Part shown: positions 9,044 through 17,613 of the stretch, piece by piece | How the letters are laid out: each line of letters begins with the position of its first letter | Numbering within the stretch: the stretch's first letter is position 1 | From: an uncultured Flavobacteriaceae bacterium | GTDB lineage: Bacteria; Bacteroidota; Bacteroidia; Flavobacteriales; Flavobacteriaceae | Assembly: GCA_947486785.1 (NCBI GenBank) | Contig: CANKUU010000004.1 | Span: 124,001 to 188,000 of the forward strand | Direction of reading: 5' to 3' | DNA: 64,000 nucleotides | The notes under the pieces: generated by a model | The model's input: the letters and a program-made list of their open reading frames with translations, nothing else | Databases searched by the model: none | What the model was told of the DNA's origin: nothing | Translations under genes and position numbers: made by a program

Positions 9044-9832
9044 TTAAATATTATAAAAATTAAATTCCTTTTTAAAAGATTTTGTTATCAGCCAAATTCG
9101 ATACTTCATCAGTCTTTTAAATAATGTAGATATAAAATTAGCTTTCAATACCTTAGGCTCATTTACTAACTTAACCGAATGTTCTGCAGTCATAAAATGA
9201 TTTTCGCCGTTAATCATGCTATATAAAGCTCCTGCAAATGGTAAAGGTTTTAAACTATTTCCATCTGCTAACTCTTTTAGCTCATGATAGTAATACAACC
9301 AAGGGTCTCGGGTAAGTAGCTGTTCAAATAAATCAGTTCTAATAATAATACAAGAACCACATAGATTATTAAACGTTTTTCTGTTTAGCAGTAAATAATT
9401 TGTTCCTTCTTTATAGTAGTATCCTCGACTTATATACCAACCAGGAGCAGTTTTATCTTGCTTTGATACAAATTCAGTTATTCTATTGCTAATACAATCA
9501 TCTGCATCAACAACCATAACATAATCTGGATTATAGCTTTGCGCCTTTTTGTAGCCGAAAAGAATTTTATTCGCCTTGTCTGCCTCTTTTAACTGTCTGT
9601 TTTTATGCCAGTCATCTTCAACCAATTTAGGACGATCAAAATCAACAGATAAAAACTCTACTTTATCGTTTTCATATGTGATTTCTGGAAGCTCATGGCA
9701 GGCAACTACCACTCTAAAATCTTGGTTTTTCTGATTACAAATAGATTTTAAAGTTCGCTCAAACAGATTGGAAAACAAAGCCCAATCTGAAGCTAATTGA
9801 GAACTTTTTACTGGAACTATAAACACTAGCAT
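9044..9832 (-). CDS. glycosyltransferase, GT-A fold (family 2-like)
   Basis: 262 residues. The N-terminus FIVPVKSSQLASDW, the central DYVMVVDADDCIS (residues about 104-116, with the acidic DxD-type metal/nucleotide-sugar site) and LCGSCIIIRTDL resemble GT-A glycosyltransferases of the family 2 type that act on surface polysaccharides or glycoproteins. No membrane segment is obvious, so it is probably cytoplasmic or peripheral. It stands alone, flanked by a terminator and by gene-poor DNA, and is not part of a polysaccharide cluster in this window. The acceptor is unknown. Confidence 0.75.
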   Translation of the reverse strand: MLVFIVPVKSSQLASDWALFSNLFERTLKSICNQKNQDFRVVVACHELPEITYENDKVEFLSVDFDRPKLVEDDWHKNRQLKEADKANKILFGYKKAQSYNPDYVMVVDADDCISNRITEFVSKQDKTAPGWYISRGYYYKEGTNYLLLNRKTFNNLCGSCIIIRTDLFEQLLTRDPWLYYYHELKELADGNSLKPLPFAGALYSMINGENHFMTAEHSVKLVNEPKVLKANFISTLFKRLMKYRIWLITKSFKKEFNFYNI

Positions 9833-10145
9833 CCTTTATAAAATTTAATAATTAATATAAAACATTTTTTAATCTCACAAATTACTATCAAACATCTCAT
9901 CGATAGCTTAAAATTTAAAGCAACACAATCTATACTGATAGATTACTAGCTTTAAAGCACTTAAAGTATGGGACTAAAAAACTACTACTAAAAGTTTACT
10001 CAAATTAAACATGATACTACATGTGCTTAGACTTTTTACTACTCGGATTTTGCCACAGTATTAAAAAACTTTAAAGAACAAGCAAATCTTGTTGTTAACA
10101 TGCTTATTAAATATTCAACAATACCTAAACAGCTATTTTCACCCA
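9833..10145. other. 313-bp intergenic stretch
   Basis: Lies between the 3' end of carB and the 5' end of the glycosyltransferase, both on minus. I see no open frame, no strong hairpin with a T-tract and no perfect TAnnTTTG box. It presumably contains the carB terminator region and the glycosyltransferase promoter, but neither can be pinpointed. Confidence 0.5.
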
Positions 10146-12998
10146 TCATTTTGAAAGGTACATTTTTCTACGAGCATATAAATTATAAAACTCATCATCT
10201 TTTAAGCTATCTATAAATAAGATGCTTTCACCTGTACTTTTCATCTCAGGGCCCAAATTTTTATTTACATTCGGGAACTTGTTGAACGAGAATACAGGTT
10301 GCTTTATTGCATAACCATCTAACTTAGGCTTAAAATCAAAATCTTTAACCTTCTTCTCGCCTAGCATCACTTTGGTAGCATAATTAACATATGGCTCTTT
10401 ATATGCTTTTGCTATAAAAGGTACTGTTCTTGATGCCCTAGGGTTTGCTTCAATAATATACACCATATCGTTCTTAATAGCGAACTGAATATTAATTAGA
10501 CCAACCGTATTTAAAGCTAAGGCAATTTTTTTAGTATGATCTTTAATTTGCTGCATTACAAATTCGCCTAAATTAAAAGGAGGAAGTGTTGCGTTTGAGT
10601 CGCCCGAATGTATACCACAAGGCTCAATATGTTCCATAATTCCAATAATGTACACATCTTTACCGTCGCAAATAGCATCAGCCTCGGCTTCAATTGCACC
10701 ATCTAGATAATGATCTAAAAGTAATTTATTATTCGGTATTTTACGTAGTAAGTCCACTACATGCTCTTCAAGCTCTTCTTTATTTATAACAATTTTCATA
10801 CCCTGCCCACCTAAAACATAAGAAGGTCTTACCAAAAGTGGAAAATCTAGTTCATCAGCTAGTTCAAGTGCTTCGTCTGCGGTTTCTGCAACTCCAAATT
10901 GTGGAAAAGGAATATTATTTTGTTTTAGCATTTCAGAAAAACTACCGCGATCTTCGGCTAAATCAAGTGCTTCAAAGCTAGTACCAATAATTTTAATACC
11001 ATATTTCGACAATTTTTCTGCCAATTTTAAAGCTGTTTGCCCTCCTAATTGAACAATTACACCCTCGGGCTTTTCGTGTCGGATAATATCATATATATGT
11101 TCCCAGAAAACTGGCTCAAAATATAACTTATCAGCCGTATCAAAATCGGTAGAAACTGTTTCGGGGTTACAATTAATCATAATTGTTTCGTAACCACATT
11201 CTGCAGCAGCTAGTACCCCATGAACACAACAGTAGTCAAACTCTATACCTTGACCTATTCTGTTTGGTCCAGAACCTAAAACTACAACCTTTTTCTTGTC
11301 GGTAACAACACTATCATTTTCAACATATCGTACTCCATCTGCTGTTTCTATTTCAGATTCAAAAGTAGAATAATAGTAGGGTGTCATTGCCTTAAATTCT
11401 GCGGCACAAGTATCTACAAGTTTATATACCCTGTTAATTTTAAATTCTGTCCGTTTATTATAAACCTCACTCTCATAACAATCTAACATGTGAGCAATTT
11501 GTCTATCCGCAAAACCTTTTTGCTTAGCTTCTAGCAGTAGTTCTTTTGAAAGATTGGCGATGGTAAATAAAGATATCTCTTTTTCTAATTGATATAATTC
11601 TTCATATTGTCTTAAGAACCACATATCAATCTTTGTAATCTCATGAATTCGACTTAGAGGAATACCCATTTGAATGGCATCATAAATAACAAAAACACGA
11701 TCCCAACTGGCAGTAGTTAATTTACTAATAATTTGGTCATAATTTTTATATCCTTTTCCGTCAGCGCCTAATCCATTTCGCTTAATCTCTAAAGACTGGG
11801 TTGCTTTATGCAAGGCTTCTTGAAAAGAACGACCTATTCCCATCACCTCACCTACAGATTTCATTTGCAAGCCTAAAGATCTGTCTGATCCTTCAAATTT
11901 ATCAAAATTCCAACGTGGTATTTTTACAATTACATAATCTAAGGTAGGTTCAAATAACGCTGATGTTGATTTCGTAATTTGATTATCTAACTCATCTAAA
12001 TGATAGCCAATAGCCAATTTCGTGGCAATTTTTGCAATTGGATACCCTGTTGCTTTTGATGCTAATGCCGAAGATCGAGATACACGCGGATTAATTTCAA
12101 TAGCAATAATATCTTCATTCTCATCAGGACTTACCGCAAACTGTACGTTACACCCCCCTGCAAAATCACCAATACTTCGCATCATTTTAATCGCCATATC
12201 GCGCATCTTCTGAAACGTTTTATCCGATAGGGTCATCGCTGGGGCCACCGTAATAGAGTCTCCTGTATGAATACCCATTGGGTCCATATTTTCAATAGTA
12301 CAAATGATAACAACATTATCATTCTTATCACGAAGTAGCTCAAGTTCATATTCTTTCCAGCCCATTAGAGCTTTATCAATCATAACCTCGTGAATCGGAG
12401 AAATCTCTAAACCACGACTTAACAATTCATCAAAATCTTCAGCTTTATATACTATAGACGCTCCTGCACCTCCAAGGGTATACGAAGCTCTAATTACTAA
12501 CGGAAAACCAAACTCTTGCGCAATTTCTTTCCCTTTAAGAAAAGAAGTTGCAGTAGCTTGTGGTGCCATGCCTACACCAATTTTCAACATTAAATTTCTA
12601 AACTGCTCTCGATCTTCTGTAATATTTATAGCAGCAATATCTACACCGATTAACTCCACTTCAAAGTCTTCCCAAATTCCTTTCTCATCAGCTTCGATAC
12701 AAAGATTTAAGGCAGTTTGACCGCCCATAGTAGGCAAAACAGCATCAATTTGAGGGTGTAATTTTAATATTTCTATAATCGACTTGGTTGTCAATGGCTT
12801 TAGGTAGACATGATCTGCCATAGTGGGATCAGTCATAATCGTTGCGGGATTACTGTTAATAAGTATGGTTTCAATACCATCTTCACGTAATGACCGTAAC
12901 GATTGCGACCCTGCGTAATCAAACTCACATGCTTGACCTATAACAATTGGACCAGAACCAATAAGTAAAACCGATTTTAAATCTTTTCTTTTGGGCAT
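10146..12998 (-). CDS. carB: carbamoyl-phosphate synthase large subunit, lacking the MGS-like domain
   Basis: 950 residues against about 1,070 in enterobacterial CarB. It makes carbamoyl phosphate from bicarbonate, ammonia and two ATP for pyrimidine and arginine synthesis. Both ATP-grasp halves are present: the first with VLLIGSGPIVIGQACEFDYA, GGQTALNL and IEINPRVSRSSALASKATG; the second with VVLGSGPNRIGQGIEFDY, VQLGGQTALKLA and IIEANPRASRTVPF. The sequence ends shortly after NKNLGPEMKSTGE, so the C-terminal MGS-like allosteric domain that binds UMP, IMP or ornithine in the E. coli enzyme is absent. I believe this short form is normal in Flavobacteriia. The small subunit gene carA is not in the window. 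Confidence 0.96.
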   Translation of the reverse strand: MPKRKDLKSVLLIGSGPIVIGQACEFDYAGSQSLRSLREDGIETILINSNPATIMTDPTMADHVYLKPLTTKSIIEILKLHPQIDAVLPTMGGQTALNLCIEADEKGIWEDFEVELIGVDIAAINITEDREQFRNLMLKIGVGMAPQATATSFLKGKEIAQEFGFPLVIRASYTLGGAGASIVYKAEDFDELLSRGLEISPIHEVMIDKALMGWKEYELELLRDKNDNVVIICTIENMDPMGIHTGDSITVAPAMTLSDKTFQKMRDMAIKMMRSIGDFAGGCNVQFAVSPDENEDIIAIEINPRVSRSSALASKATGYPIAKIATKLAIGYHLDELDNQITKSTSALFEPTLDYVIVKIPRWNFDKFEGSDRSLGLQMKSVGEVMGIGRSFQEALHKATQSLEIKRNGLGADGKGYKNYDQIISKLTTASWDRVFVIYDAIQMGIPLSRIHEITKIDMWFLRQYEELYQLEKEISLFTIANLSKELLLEAKQKGFADRQIAHMLDCYESEVYNKRTEFKINRVYKLVDTCAAEFKAMTPYYYSTFESEIETADGVRYVENDSVVTDKKKVVVLGSGPNRIGQGIEFDYCCVHGVLAAAECGYETIMINCNPETVSTDFDTADKLYFEPVFWEHIYDIIRHEKPEGVIVQLGGQTALKLAEKLSKYGIKIIGTSFEALDLAEDRGSFSEMLKQNNIPFPQFGVAETADEALELADELDFPLLVRPSYVLGGQGMKIVINKEELEEHVVDLLRKIPNNKLLLDHYLDGAIEAEADAICDGKDVYIIGIMEHIEPCGIHSGDSNATLPPFNLGEFVMQQIKDHTKKIALALNTVGLINIQFAIKNDMVYIIEANPRASRTVPFIAKAYKEPYVNYATKVMLGEKKVKDFDFKPKLDGYAIKQPVFSFNKFPNVNKNLGPEMKSTGESILFIDSLKDDEFYNLYARRKMYLSK

Positions 12999-13053
12999 AT
13001 TCTTATAGATAATTTACTACTACAAATTAATATATAAAGTTTAAATAAGGGGC

Positions 13054-13089
13054 AAAAAAAAGGTGCTACTTTTAAAAAAGTAACACCTT
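13054..13089 (-). terminator. rpmH terminator
   Basis: Hairpin between rpmH and carB: AAGGTG at 13060-13065 pairs with CACCTT, and after one mismatch TACTTTT pairs with AAAAGTA, with a 2-base loop. On the minus strand it is followed by a run of seven T (13054-13060 as A on plus). It would end the rpmH transcript before carB, implying a separate carB promoter in 12999-13053. Confidence 0.75.
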
Positions 13090-13114
13090 CAATATTTTAA
13101 GAATATAAAATCAT

Positions 13115-13282
13115 TTATTTCTTGTGTCTTTGCTCTGAAGATACAGTTAACTTCTTTCTTCCTTTTGCTCTTCTTCTAGCAAGAACTTTCCTTCCACTTA
13201 CTGATGCCATACGCTCTCTGAAACCGTGTTTGTTTCTTCTTTTTCTTTTTGATGGCTGATATGTTCTCTTTTGACCTGGCAT
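13115..13282 (-). CDS. rpmH: 50S ribosomal protein L34
   Basis: 55 residues read directly from the minus strand; very basic and recognised by [17 protein letters not shown] and [16 protein letters not shown], the universal L34 core. It is a late-assembly protein of the large ribosomal subunit. The N-terminus reads MPGQKRTY instead of the usual MKRT or MPKRT, adding two to three residues. It has its own strong promoter (13338-13368) and terminator (13054-13089). It is not next to dnaA or rnpA here, so the origin-linked arrangement seen in many bacteria is not present, which is common in Bacteroidota. Confidence 0.97.
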   Translation of the reverse strand: MPGQKRTYQPSKRKRRNKHGFRERMASVSGRKVLARRRAKGRKKLTVSSEQRHKK

Positions 13283-13337
13283 TGTTAAATCCTTTTCTAA
13301 GTTTTAAGTAAAGCAGAACAACCTGCAAAACTGGCGG

Positions 13338-13368
13338 CAAATATACAAAGAGTTTTTGCTTTGACAAA
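13338..13368 (-). promoter_or_regulatory. rpmH promoter, perfect Bacteroidota consensus
   Basis: Minus strand: TTTG (13365-13368), 19-base spacer, TATATTTG (13338-13345). Both boxes match the Bacteroidota primary sigma consensus TTTG-N19-TAnnTTTG exactly, as expected for a strongly expressed ribosomal protein gene. It leaves a leader of roughly 50 bases before the ATG. Confidence 0.8.
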
Positions 13369-13425
13369 TACAAATGAAAAAATATTTTTTACTCAAATAC
13401 CTACTTCGCTCATAAAGGTTTTTAT

Positions 13426-13433
13426 TACTTTTG
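13426..13433 (+). promoter_or_regulatory. candidate -7 box (TACTTTTG) for the TPR membrane protein gene
   Basis: A perfect TAnnTTTG on the plus strand, 69 bases before the ATG at 13503 and back-to-back with the rpmH promoter. No TTTG box is seen at the expected distance upstream. The leader that follows contains repeated TTTGG and GGCCAAA words that could pair. Confidence 0.4.
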
Positions 13434-13502
13434 CTTTTGGCAGATTTGGTGCCGGAAAAAGTTAAAATTTTGGCCAAAAAATTTAAAAAATAAAAATAGA
13501 TA

Positions 13503-14018
13503 ATGTTTAATAAAATTTTTAAACTAATTATTGCAGGGTTAATTTTTGCATTTGCAATTTACCAATTTACGGAGCGTGAAATAGGAAATGGGATTTTTCT
13601 AATTTTTTTCGCCTTAATATTTATCTTCTTATACTTTAGAAATGAAATGATTTTACTTGCATTTTTGCGAATGCGTAAGCAAGACTTAATTGGAACACAA
13701 AAATGGTTGAGTAAAATTAGTAATCCGGAAACTGCTTTAACCTTAAAACAACAAGGCTACTATAATTATTTACACGGCATTATTTATTCGCAAACCAACC
13801 TTACTCAGGCAGAAAAATACTTTAAAAAAGCACTTAAATTTGGTTTGTCGATGGATTATGATTTGGCAATGGCTAAGCTTAGCCTTGCTGGCATTGCAAT
13901 GCAAAAACGTAGAAAAAGAGAAGCGACTAAGTTATTACAGGAAGCTAAAAAACTCGACTCTAATAATATGCTTACCGATCAGATAAAAGAAATGAACAAG
14001 CAGTTAAAGCGGATTTAG
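13503..14018 (+). CDS. membrane protein with TPR-like helices, function unknown
   Basis: 171 residues. Two hydrophobic segments (about residues 5-20 and 28-47) form a hairpin anchor, then a soluble helical domain with TPR-like features: GYYNYLHGIIYSQ, QAEKYFKKALKFGL and LSLAGIAMQKRRKREA, that is two to three helix pairs with the spacing of tetratricopeptide repeats. Such modules usually mediate protein-protein contacts. It is divergent from rpmH and has no co-directional neighbour close by. The frame starts at an ATG after a very A-rich leader. I know of no assigned role. Confidence 0.7.
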   Translation: MFNKIFKLIIAGLIFAFAIYQFTEREIGNGIFLIFFALIFIFLYFRNEMILLAFLRMRKQDLIGTQKWLSKISNPETALTLKQQGYYNYLHGIIYSQTNLTQAEKYFKKALKFGLSMDYDLAMAKLSLAGIAMQKRRKREATKLLQEAKKLDSNNMLTDQIKEMNKQLKRI

Positions 14019-14644
14019 TACCACCATAATTGGTTTAACGCTTTTAGCTAAAATTTTAAAATCTTTTTGGCTAAAAAAATAGGATACTAAAGTTTAGTAG
14101 CTAACCAAAAATCGTGAATAAAAGGAAAATGATGTGCCCTGCTACAGTTATTTTAGGGTTAAGAAACCTTCCAATTATTGGGTTAAGAAATATGCTGTTT
14201 TTTGGTAGGTTGTCATTGCTAAACTTTTAAATTTTAAGCTTCAACAAAAATTTACAAACTACCAGCGTTGTAGAGATGCTCTTTTTAAGTGCTAAAAAAG
14301 CCATAAATCTATACTTTCTACAACAACAAAAACACTCAATAAGGTAGGTTGGTTTAATGTTTCTTTATTTTTTATGCAATACTTGGGTTGGGTTTAAAAA
14401 TTAAAAAGTGAAAATCGCATTATTTTGAGCTTATTAAATTTAGGGATAACTTCTTAAATCAAATACACATCTTAAGGCAGATTAAGAGCCTAGTAAAGTC
14501 TTAATAGACGCAAGGCAACTTTTAAATTTTATACCGGTAGGGCAGCAAATATGCTGTATAGATTAAATTTATTATTAGAAAAAGGATAAAGATATTGCCT
14601 TTTAAAAACTGGGTCTCTACTATATTTTTGAAAAGAGCTTACAC
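14019..14644. other. 626-bp gene-poor stretch
   Basis: Lies between two convergent genes. I find no intact frame, no recognisable protein remnant and no strong terminator, only AT-rich sequence with many stops in all frames. The size is unusual for a convergent junction in this otherwise compact genome, so a decayed gene is possible. Confidence 0.45.
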
Positions 14645-15595
14645 CTATTTACTCATCTTGTAATACCCTTTTAAAGGGATGTCTATGGTGTATTTTTTAC
14701 TGGTTTTATTATTTAAATGTGGCTCTCGGAGCCAAGGATTATGTCGTTTTAAAATTTTGTAGTTGATATCATATTTTTCTGAAAAATCAGCAAAATTACT
14801 AACTGGAGTGTCTACTTCTACTTTAAACGTTGGAATAGATTCGTACAAATCTTCCTTTTTTATCTCAAAACCATATTTTTCTGGATGGCTCAAAATTTCT
14901 TTGATTGCCATAATTCGAAAAACATAACGTCCAGTTTCTTGCCCCAAAAGTAAATCGTAATAATTGCTAACTTTTTGAGAGCCTAAATACCTATCAATAG
15001 AACCTGTTCCAGCATTGTATGACGCTGCAGTTAAGGTCCAATTGCCATATTTTTTTTTATATTTATTTAAATATTTGCAAGCGACTTCAGTAGCCTTTTC
15101 AATGTGATAACGCTCATCGACATTGGAATTTATCTCCAAACCGTATTGCCTACCTGTTGCCTTCATAATTTGCCAAAAACCGCTAGCACCAGCTCCAGAA
15201 ACCACGTTATCTAGACCACTTTCAGCTACTGCTAAATACTTAAAATCATCAGGTATGCCATTTTTTGCCAGAATTGGCTCTATAATTGGAAAATATTTAT
15301 TCGCGCGCTTCATTAAAAGCAAAGCATTTGACTGCCAATAGGTATTTACTAAAAACTCTCTATCTATTCGTTCCCTAATTTCGGGATCATCTTGAGGAAC
15401 AATTTCACCTGCAAAGTTTAAATCTTTAGGAATTTCAATAGCTGAAATACGATAACCTTCAGAAACACTCTTTTTTAACACTTTGTTTTCTTTAGAAATA
15501 GTGTCTACCTCTTGTTTCGTTTGAACCGCAAATATTAGGGTGCTAATTACAAAAAAAACTCCTATCACCATTAAAACACTTTTCAAAAATTTCAT
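14645..15595 (-). CDS. lytic murein transglycosylase (MltD/SLT type)
   Basis: 316 residues with an N-terminal hydrophobic anchor or signal segment (about 5-23). The SLT domain covers about residues 100-240: IPDDFKYLAVAESGLDN contains the catalytic Glu of the AxESxL motif, followed by GASGFWQIMKATGRQYGL, the helix with ATEVACKYL and TLTAASYNAGTGSIDRYL. The enzyme cleaves the MurNAc-GlcNAc bond with formation of 1,6-anhydro ends, in the periplasm. The C-terminal part (FAEKYDINYKILKRHNPWL-like) resembles a degenerate LysM-type peptidoglycan-binding domain, matching the MltD layout. It stands alone between two gene-poor junctions. Confidence 0.9.
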   Translation of the reverse strand: MKFLKSVLMVIGVFFVISTLIFAVQTKQEVDTISKENKVLKKSVSEGYRISAIEIPKDLNFAGEIVPQDDPEIRERIDREFLVNTYWQSNALLLMKRANKYFPIIEPILAKNGIPDDFKYLAVAESGLDNVVSGAGASGFWQIMKATGRQYGLEINSNVDERYHIEKATEVACKYLNKYKKKYGNWTLTAASYNAGTGSIDRYLGSQKVSNYYDLLLGQETGRYVFRIMAIKEILSHPEKYGFEIKKEDLYESIPTFKVEVDTPVSNFADFSEKYDINYKILKRHNPWLREPHLNNKTSKKYTIDIPLKGYYKMSK

Positions 15596-15665
15596 TTATT
15601 TCTATTTTTTTAGCTTTCTCAAAAGTATATAACTCTTTTACATTTCTACTAAACTAATAACACAT

Positions 15666-16328
15666 TTATTGTAAAATAATTGCAGGAAGATGCTCATTAA
15701 ACCACCTCGAGCGATGAATTATCATGGTATGGGTACCATTCTTTACTCGAATACAATTTTTAATATTAGAAATTGGAAAAACCTTGTCTTTTTCGCCATG
15801 AATATGAACAGGCAACTCCAAGTTACTACTTTGTTTCCAATTTACTATTTGATCAATAGACCAATCTATATAATACTTATCTTTTACAGATAAGTATTCT
15901 TCATAGAGCTCTAAACGCTTGTTTATTGTTTCTCCAAAAGCATATTTAGCAAGTAGTTCTACATTATTAACCAAGCCAGTAGGCAGTAATTTGTGTATTT
16001 TAGTATATTTTGCCAAGCGCATACGTTTGGGTAATTGAGACTCATGTGTTATACTTGACACTACAATAACCTTAGTACAAGAAATATGCTTTGCAATTTC
16101 TTGTACTAGCAGGCCACCGAAAGAAACCCCTATCAAAACAGGGTTTTCATGAGGTATATTTTTTATCATTTCTAGAGCGTAGTCAGACAAAGTCATTCCT
16201 TTTTTTGGAATAAACCACGACAAAAGATGTTGCTCAAATTGAGCTTCAGGTAATTTAATATGCTTAAAAATAGATGAATTTGCAGCCATTCCTGGCATTA
16301 AATATACGTGCAACTTTGTAGCATTCAT
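15666..16328 (-). CDS. alpha/beta hydrolase
   Basis: 220 residues. The nucleophile elbow is GVSFGG (about residues 72-77, Ser nucleophile), preceded by YLMPGMAANSSIF, the usual strand-oxyanion turn of alpha/beta hydrolases; HIHGEKDKVFP near the C-terminus supplies the acid (Asp) and NGTHTMIIHRS the probable catalytic His. No signal peptide, so cytosolic. Substrate unknown; the fold includes esterases and lipases. The gene starts 159 bp from the divergent GNAT-like gene. Confidence 0.8.
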   Translation of the reverse strand: MNATKLHVYLMPGMAANSSIFKHIKLPEAQFEQHLLSWFIPKKGMTLSDYALEMIKNIPHENPVLIGVSFGGLLVQEIAKHISCTKVIVVSSITHESQLPKRMRLAKYTKIHKLLPTGLVNNVELLAKYAFGETINKRLELYEEYLSVKDKYYIDWSIDQIVNWKQSSNLELPVHIHGEKDKVFPISNIKNCIRVKNGTHTMIIHRSRWFNEHLPAIILQ

Positions 16329-16449
16329 GAATCGTAATGTTATATTATTCTAGGAAAAATGCATTTTTTTAACTAACTTTGTCAAGCTAAAAACTAACCC
16401 TTACGCCCTATTCAGTAAAAGTATACAAAATTACGATTTCAGAACCTCG

Positions 16450-16457
16450 TACTTTTG
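16450..16457 (+). promoter_or_regulatory. candidate -7 box (TACTTTTG) for the GNAT-like gene
   Basis: A perfect TAnnTTTG 29 bases upstream of the ATG at 16487. No clear TTTG is present 17-21 bases further upstream, so only the proximal box is supported. Confidence 0.5.
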
Positions 16458-16486
16458 TAGTAAGACCAACTTTAAAATCAAACTAT

Positions 16487-16780
16487 ATGAATGAAATTGA
16501 AATTAAAGACAACAGTTTCTTAAGACAATTTGAAACTAGTGTTGAAGGACAACTAGCTAAAATTGAGTACTCATCGCAAGAAAGAAAAGTTTTTTTAACT
16601 AAACTTGTAATTCCCGAGACGATTACTAAAGCAGAGTTCAAAGAAAATTTTATTAAATCTGTGTTGCACCATCTTCAAGAAAAAGATTTAAGAGTAGTTC
16701 CTACTAGTCCGCAAATCGCAGGTTTTCTTAGAAAAAATAGACAATATAAAGAAATGTTACCTGTTGGAATAAGAATATAA
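16487..16780 (+). CDS. small GNAT-like protein (COG2388/YidJ type), acetyl-CoA loop not conserved
   Basis: 97 residues, the length of the short GNAT family related to human NATD1. Matching features are GQLAKIEYSSQERKVFLTKL (first strands), the helix KSVLHHLQEKDLRVVP and AGFLRKNRQYKEML, where family members usually have aaylrrhPey. However, the segment where family members have RGRGIG, the pyrophosphate-binding loop for acetyl-CoA, reads ETITKAEFKENF and has no glycine. The fold assignment is good; catalysis is therefore doubtful. A -7 box lies upstream and a strong terminator downstream, so it is a single-gene transcript. Confidence 0.75.
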   Translation: MNEIEIKDNSFLRQFETSVEGQLAKIEYSSQERKVFLTKLVIPETITKAEFKENFIKSVLHHLQEKDLRVVPTSPQIAGFLRKNRQYKEMLPVGIRI

Positions 16781-16797
16781 CCAATACAACATCCTTT

Positions 16798-16830
16798 AAA
16801 AAAAGCCTCTTCATTGAAGAGGCTTTTTTT
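16798..16830 (+). terminator. intrinsic terminator after the GNAT-like gene
   Basis: Seven A plus GCCTCTT (16798-16811), a 5-base loop, then AAGAGGC plus seven T (16817-16830): a perfect 14-bp stem with a T-tract on both strands. Confidence 0.92.
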
Positions 16831-17613
16831 GTAAGGTATTTTTCGTGGTAATTCAATCTATTGATTTTCAGATATAGGAGTCTTATTTTTAGACAAACTA
16901 AAGTCCTAAAATGAATCTACAGCGCTAAAAACCGAGTATTGTGTTTGATACCAAGATTCAACATTTTACAGCACAGATTTTCTTGCACCTTACAAACAGA
17001 AGATTTCAAGCTTTTTTCAATCGTTTTTTAGCGGGTGATTTGGTTACAAATTACGCGGCCATACCATGGAATGATTTGGGATACCCCTTGGTTTGGTAGA
17101 ACAGGTCAATGGCACTATCGATTATCACTTCTTTCACGAGATTCTTATTGCGAATGAATGCCTTAGTAACGAATAGGATATTCAGCAAAATTCGGTGTAA
17201 ACTTACCTAAAAACTTGATATCGATAATCTACAGCAAGCTTTGGTGGGAATGCGTGGCGTGGAGTTTTCAAAGTACAGGAACATTATCAACTCTGTGCTA
17301 GCCTTATTTCGGGCCTTCTGGCCTATTGTTTGCTACCAAAAAAACCTGCGATAAGGGGTAACAAAACTACAAACCAACCATCTATGTTTTAATCAAACTT
17401 AGGGTATTATTTTTCTTTACATAATTCTATTCTGCGCTCAAGGTCGGATGTTTCCATCTCAATAGAAACGCTTACTACTTTTAGATTAAAATCAAATTTT
17501 AGGCTCAATCCTTATGTTTTGAGGTTGTAAAACACCCATTTGTTTGGGTAGAATTTTCCAAAAGAGACCCAAAAGTTTTGTCGCAGTCGCTTTAATATCT
17601 CTTTGCTAAACAT
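16831..17613. other. 783-bp stretch with decayed coding-like sequence
   Basis: No intact gene. On plus, about 16940-17090 holds an open stretch including FFNRFLAGDLVTNYAAIPW ending at TAG, and about 17215-17358 another open stretch in a shifted frame including LVGMRGVEFSKYR and ending FWPIVCYQ. GC content here is higher than in the flanking intergenic DNA, which suggests former coding sequence, perhaps of a mobile element, but I cannot name the family. The strand of the original gene is uncertain. Confidence 0.45.

Noticed and set aside
13176-13373. 65-residue minus-strand frame overlapping rpmH
   Set aside because: It is an out-of-frame shadow of the real L34 gene and its basic tail is a frame-shifted reading of L34 codons.
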